IMG/VR virus record: IMGVR_UViG_3300032676_000250
Coordinates: 1 to 20,036 of that record
Origin: a virus
Reading direction: 5' to 3' (one strand)
DNA: 20,036 nt
This document shows, piece after piece, positions 17,364 to 20,036 of the stretch (positions are counted from its first letter, which is position 1; each line of letters starts with the position of its first letter). Under the pieces are notes generated by a model. It did not search any database and was not told the origin of the DNA. It saw only the letters and a program-made list of their open reading frames with translations. A program made the translations under genes and the position numbers.

Positions 17364-17957
17364 ATGAATATTTATTCTATCTATAAAGCCACTAACCTTA
17401 TTAACGGAAAATCCTACATAGGATTTGATGCCTGTTGGCCTACTCGACAAAAAGATCATAAACGAAATTATACTAAGAAAAATAATAAATTCTATGCTGC
17501 AATTCGTAAACATGGATGGAAGAATTTTAAATGGGACATTCTGTACCAATCCAATGACAAAGTTTATACTCATAAAGTTATGGAAGAACATTTTATAAGA
17601 GAATATAATACCCATTGCGATAGTGGGCACGGCTACAATATGTCGTACGGTGGCGACGGCGGAAACAGGTCTATAGAGACTATAGAAAAAATGAAATACA
17701 ACGCTGTTAATCGATCGCCGGAATATCAAGCCAAACTCAATGGGCAATTTGAAAAAGGCTGCATAGCATGGAATAAGGGGATGGTCGGTGTTTGGAAAAG
17801 GACTGAAGAGTTTAAAGAAAATCTTCGCAAACCGAAGTCTGAAAAATTTAAAGAAAATCTGCGGAAACCCAAACCCAAGGTTGTGTGTCGCATTTTTGAT
17901 AGAAAGGAAATGGCTATACAACATTATTCACAATGGATTAACCGATTATCTCAGTAA
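17364..17957 (+). CDS. GIY-YIG homing endonuclease with NUMOD3-like repeats (197 aa)
   Basis: The only gene on the plus strand. The N-terminal nuclease domain has SIYKATNLINGKSYIG (a GIY-YIG signature with Ser for Gly), a likely catalytic Arg in PTRQKDHK, the Glu in MEEHFIREYN, and the family GYNMSYGGDGG. Residues about 130-175 contain AWNKGM and a tandem EFKENLRKPK / KFKENLRKPK pair, DNA-contacting NUMOD3-like motifs. The C-terminal FDRKEMAIQHYSQWI looks like a DNA-binding tail. It would cut intronless or HEG-free relatives and spread by repair. TAGGAG precedes the ATG. Its last 7 bases overlap the end of the convergent 73-aa gene. It interrupts an otherwise one-directional gene array, as expected of an inserted element. 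Confidence 0.93.
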   Translation: MNIYSIYKATNLINGKSYIGFDACWPTRQKDHKRNYTKKNNKFYAAIRKHGWKNFKWDILYQSNDKVYTHKVMEEHFIREYNTHCDSGHGYNMSYGGDGGNRSIETIEKMKYNAVNRSPEYQAKLNGQFEKGCIAWNKGMVGVWKRTEEFKENLRKPKSEKFKENLRKPKPKVVCRIFDRKEMAIQHYSQWINRLSQ

Positions 17958-18172
17958 TCACTCTTTATGTTTTTAGGTAAAACCGGTCTGTCAACGTCAA
18001 GCATATTTAACCTAGTATATAGTATGCTCAACAAATTCTTTACTGACTGTTCTGTTCTGGTACGATACTCATCAGTAATACCTGGATTGGCAACCATAAT
18101 GCGTCCAAGTTCGTGCGCTTCTGTGATAGCTCGTTGTAGAGTTTCTAGTTCTGTCAACCAAAATAATGCCAA
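17951..18172 (-). CDS. Small helical protein of unknown function (73 aa, TTG start)
   Basis: The frame opens with TTG at 18172 inside the end of the 77-aa gene (19-base overlap) and has no clear Shine-Dalgarno sequence, so the start is uncertain; the first downstream ATG would give about 48 residues. The protein looks helical (LETLQRAITEAHELGRIM, TRTEQSVKNLLSILYTRLNML). No family recognised. It is the last gene of the small-gene operon and converges on the homing endonuclease. Confidence 0.6.
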   Translation of the reverse strand: MALFWLTELETLQRAITEAHELGRIMVANPGITDEYRTRTEQSVKNLLSILYTRLNMLDVDRPVLPKNIKSDY

Positions 18173-18387
18173 AATAAACCAGCGACGGCAGTTAACATCA
18201 TAATGCCATTAACTACAATTAGACTAGGTTTACGCCAACGGATGCTAACGGTTAACCAACACACTCCACCAAAGCACAATAAGATTGGACCTTGGGGATA
18301 GTAGCCCAAGCTGTTTACGGCTGTGCCTAGAATAAGGATAGCAGTGCCTAGCCATTCTAACCATTGATTGACGCGATTATTTTCCAT
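18154..18387 (-). CDS. Small multi-pass membrane protein (77 aa)
   Basis: Three hydrophobic stretches are visible, near residues 11-30, 33-48 and 55-75, with basic residues (SIRWRKPS) between the second and third. No family recognised. Its ATG overlaps the stop of the 61-aa gene as TAATG, so translation is coupled. A phage inner-membrane protein of unknown purpose. Confidence 0.75.
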   Translation of the reverse strand: MENNRVNQWLEWLGTAILILGTAVNSLGYYPQGPILLCFGGVCWLTVSIRWRKPSLIVVNGIMMLTAVAGLFWHYFG

Positions 18388-18572
18388 TAAAACGCAACCG
18401 TACCAAGTTCAACATATTCAAGTTCTTCTAAGGCTTCTTGTTCGCTGTCAAAGCCACATACATCATAGCCGGTAGCATAGTGCTTGACATACCAACGACC
18501 ATTGCCTGGACTTGCTTCGGTGTCAATACCAACTTCACCAACGCCTTGAATTACTTTTTTTACTAGATCCAT
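18387..18572 (-). CDS. Small soluble protein of unknown function (61 aa)
   Basis: Starts MDLVKKVIQGVGE with a central RWYVKHYATGYDVCGFDSEQEALEELE pattern that looks like a compact alpha/beta fold followed by an acidic helix. No signal or membrane segment. AAGGAAC lies 6 bases upstream of the ATG. No family recognised. Part of the small-gene operon. Confidence 0.75.
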   Translation of the reverse strand: MDLVKKVIQGVGEVGIDTEASPGNGRWYVKHYATGYDVCGFDSEQEALEELEYVELGTVAF

Positions 18573-18582
18573 TGTTTGTTCC

Positions 18583-18828
18583 TTAGTTTGTAATTACACA
18601 ATCACCGCTAACACGCACTAATTTATGTGTGTTGGCATCTTCTAAGAACCAACCATCACTGCCCTGTTCAGTAGCAATTTTACCAGTGCTATCTCCTTCG
18701 TAGATGGTTTTACCACCCGAATAGCAGACAATATGACCAGCACTACCAATAGTAGTAATTTGTTTGAGTTTAGCATCAGTACATGCTGTCACTGATACTG
18801 CTAAGATAATTAATAATAATTCACGCAT
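18583..18828 (-). CDS. Small phage lipoprotein (81 aa)
   Basis: A lipoprotein signal is visible: MRELLLIILAVSVTAC with the lipid-accepting Cys16 in a VTAC box. The residue after it is Thr, not Asp, which favours transport to the outer membrane. The mature part (IVCYSGGKTIYEGDSTGKI, then DGWFLEDANTHKLVRVSGDCVI) is a small beta-rich module with two more cysteines, a pattern I recall from short phage lipoproteins. Some phage lipoproteins of this size block receptors against superinfection; that role here is inference from type and location only. Start has GGAG upstream and lies one base after the previous stop. Confidence 0.83.
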   Translation of the reverse strand: MRELLLIILAVSVTACTDAKLKQITTIGSAGHIVCYSGGKTIYEGDSTGKIATEQGSDGWFLEDANTHKLVRVSGDCVITN

Positions 18829-18829
18829 G

Positions 18830-19018
18830 TTATTTTCTCCTTATGCTGTCGTTAATAAGTTCGGCTATATCTTCGTTTTTGTATGCCCAACCAGTGAATG
18901 TGTTCATAGCCATTTCAAAATGGTCATTAATCAAATTCACGACCTTTGTTAAGACCACTACTGCAATTACCAATGGTAGTGTAATCAGTGCCACTGCCCA
19001 AAATAAGCATTTACGCAT
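18830..19018 (-). CDS. Small single-pass membrane protein (62 aa)
   Basis: MRKC followed by a hydrophobic segment at about residues 5-24 (LFWAVALITLPLVIAVVVL), then a soluble tail ending in IAELINDSIRRK. It resembles a signal anchor, with the tail probably periplasmic. The ATG overlaps the stop of the 36-aa gene (TAATG). No family recognised. Confidence 0.75.
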   Translation of the reverse strand: MRKCLFWAVALITLPLVIAVVVLTKVVNLINDHFEMAMNTFTGWAYKNEDIAELINDSIRRK

Positions 19019-19128
19019 TATAATTGTCCTTTATTATAAACTACAGCCCAAATAATCCAAGCCGCCAATGTACCCCAGGTACCTACAGCCAGCAACGTGA
19101 ACAGTACGTTAAGTAAGAATGTTTTCAT
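19018..19128 (-). CDS. Very small membrane protein (36 aa)
   Basis: Fills the gap between two neighbours exactly: its ATG overlaps the stop of the 96-aa gene in TAATG (19130-19126), and its TAA overlaps the ATG of the 62-aa gene in another TAATG. It reads MKTFLLNVLFTLLAVGTWG, then TLAAWIIWAVVYNKGQL, one long hydrophobic helix with short polar ends. The double stop-start coupling is good evidence that it is translated. Function unknown. Confidence 0.75.
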   Translation of the reverse strand: MKTFLLNVLFTLLAVGTWGTLAAWIIWAVVYNKGQL

Positions 19129-19418
19129 TATCTACCTGTGCCCCATCCGCGCCACTCACTACCATCGTTGCCGTGATACGCTGTAACGCCGCTGTCCTCA
19201 TTATAACCAATCAAGTCGAAGATGTATTGACTCCATACCCTAACAAATACAATTGGAGTGATCTTAGCTGGATCTGCTGTCTTACGGTTAACTGCAATTA
19301 ACCATAGTGTTACATCAAATGCTAGGACTATGCCACGGATGATGTGATAGACAAAGTATGCTAAAATTAAACTAACAATACCTAAGAAAAATACACCCGA
19401 TATTTCTAAAAAGTTCAT
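19128..19418 (-). CDS. Small membrane protein with soluble C-terminal tail (96 aa)
   Basis: The first 45 residues are hydrophobic (MNFLEISGVFFLGIVSLILA, later IVLAFDVTLWLIAV) and could form one or two membrane helices. The tail is polar and ends in a Gly/Trp-rich HGNDGSEWRGWGTGR. AAGGAA lies upstream of the ATG. No family recognised. Confidence 0.75.
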   Translation of the reverse strand: MNFLEISGVFFLGIVSLILAYFVYHIIRGIVLAFDVTLWLIAVNRKTADPAKITPIVFVRVWSQYIFDLIGYNEDSGVTAYHGNDGSEWRGWGTGR

Positions 19419-19432
19419 GTCAAATTCCTTTA

Positions 19433-19672
19433 TTAAAATTCTCTAATTTCGAGATAATCTGACGCATCGTTGTAAAAACGATCAGCTACCCAAGCCATCG
19501 GGTCACCATCACGTGCTTTAGCAGTACCATAAGGCATCATTCCGTTAGACAAATAGTAATCATACAGTGCTTCGTATAAGTTGTCTGACATGTCGTCACC
19601 TTTAAGGAATGACTTAACATCATTTAAATGCTGTTCGATTAGTGCAGCCATTGCTATGTACAATTTGTTCAT
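19433..19672 (-). CDS. Small acidic protein of unknown function (79 aa)
   Basis: First gene behind the promoter at 19705-19733. Helical N-terminus (MNKLYIAMAALIEQHLNDVKSFL), then NLYEALYDYYLSNGMMPYGTAKARDGDP, and an aromatic, acidic end (MAWVADRFYNDASDYLEIREF). AAGGAGC precedes the ATG. Probably cytosolic. No family recognised. Confidence 0.78.
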   Translation of the reverse strand: MNKLYIAMAALIEQHLNDVKSFLKGDDMSDNLYEALYDYYLSNGMMPYGTAKARDGDPMAWVADRFYNDASDYLEIREF

Positions 19673-19704
19673 ACGTCTTGCTCCTTATTAAGTTTACAAG
19701 TGCT

Positions 19705-19733
19705 ACTATAGATTCTTTTAACCAAAATGTCAA
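19705..19733 (-). promoter_or_regulatory. Sigma70-like promoter for the small-gene operon
   Basis: On the minus strand, consensus TTGACA (19733-19728), a 17-base spacer and TATAGT (19710-19705). The -35 box overlaps the TGA stop (19732-19730) of the upstream frameshifted gene. Confidence 0.85.
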
Positions 19734-20031
19734 GCTCTTTTTTTAGGTTTACTTAACATAGCCATGGTTACAATACCAAAGTTATCTGGATCTTTGAAGT
19801 AGAGACGACCATCTTTGTATTGCCAAACAGCCTCTTCATCAACTACCCACGGATATTGCCCAGTGTGCTACCACTTTTCTGCCAACGTGGACTCCGACGA
19901 TAGTAACACTTACCTAAAACTTCGCGACATAGTTTTTGTGCGTGTGTTTTGAACCCTTGCGGTACAGCAATTGAATAGGGTAAGGCCTTTTCAAGTTTTT
20001 TAAGTGTTGGTTCGTATGCGTAGCGTTTCAT
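19730..20031 (-). pseudogene. Conserved small phage gene split by an apparent -1 frameshift
   Basis: The frame from the ATG at 20031 (MKRYAYEPTLKKLEKALPYS) is coherent through CREVLGKCYYRRSPRWQKSG and STLG, then hits TAG at 19843. In the next frame the reading continues sensibly from about 19858: QYPWVVDEEAVWQYKDGRLY, then FKDPDNFGIVTMAMLSKPKKRA, with TGA at 19732-19730. The junction GSTLG/QYPWVVDE fits a protein pattern I recall in phages, so one base seems to be missing near 19855-19860 (within a GGG run). The product would have about 100 residues. It could be a real inactivating mutation, an assembly error or a recoding site; no classic slippery heptamer is visible. Only five bases precede the ATG, so an earlier start cannot be excluded. 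Confidence 0.7.
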
Positions 20032-20036
20032 TTATA

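Noticed and set aside
17346-17924. A 192-codon minus-strand open frame opposite the homing endonuclease
   Set aside because: It is the shadow of the GIY-YIG gene, which has clear nuclease motifs; the antisense product is Phe/Ser/Ile-rich with no recognisable pattern.
19843-19870. Programmed -1 frameshifting at the split gene
   Set aside because: CTGGGCAAT is not a classic slippery heptamer and no strong downstream structure was evident, so a mutation or sequence error is the simpler reading.

Overview
This window looks like part of the genome of a tailed double-stranded DNA phage, most likely a T4-related marine-type myovirus with a Gram-negative host. The evidence is a block of fibre and virion genes of the kind found in marine T4-like phages, T4-late-like promoter boxes (NATAAATA), tightly packed genes almost all on one strand, many very small genes, a free-standing GIY-YIG homing endonuclease, and a phage lipoprotein and signal-peptide protein. 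The DNA is AT-rich. No integrase, replication gene or tRNA is visible. The host is not identified. A circularly permuted tmRNA gene would fit an alphaproteobacterial or cyanobacterial source, but that is inference.

Layout, in transcription order (right to left, since all genes but one are on the minus strand). At the right end is a gene of about 100 codons that appears broken by a one-base frameshift. Next comes a sigma70-like promoter and an operon of eight small genes (19672 to 17951), several encoding membrane proteins or a lipoprotein and several linked by TAATG overlaps. One of them, of 36 codons, is very short. A GIY-YIG endonuclease with NUMOD3-like motifs faces the other way at 17364-17957. 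A second sigma70-like promoter drives a DksA/TraR-type zinc-finger protein, ClpP, a radical SAM protein and an overlapping protein of unknown function. A third such promoter precedes a small phage gene and an exported protein, followed by a permuted ssrA (tmRNA) gene with its own terminator. Next is a gene with a possible PD-(D/E)XK nuclease motif, then a fourth sigma70-like promoter and groES-groEL, closed by a strong terminator. Finally a T4-late-like promoter opens the virion block (10705 to 4250). A terminator and another late-like box separate it from a giant fibre gene that runs off the left edge.

How the genes may work together: the right half carries a phage-owned protein-quality set, made of tmRNA (ribosome rescue and tagging), ClpP (peptidase core) and GroEL/GroES (folding). 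All of it lies behind promoters resembling host sigma70 promoters, while the repetitive fibre genes lie behind late-type promoters. A plausible reading is that the phage supplements host folding and ribosome-rescue capacity before making a large load of beta-rich fibre protein. The most unusual item is the tmRNA. Its acceptor half is encoded upstream of its coding half, the two are joined by a 29-nt intervening hairpin, and the tag reading frame has 28 codons, which is long, with a perfect hairpin inside it.
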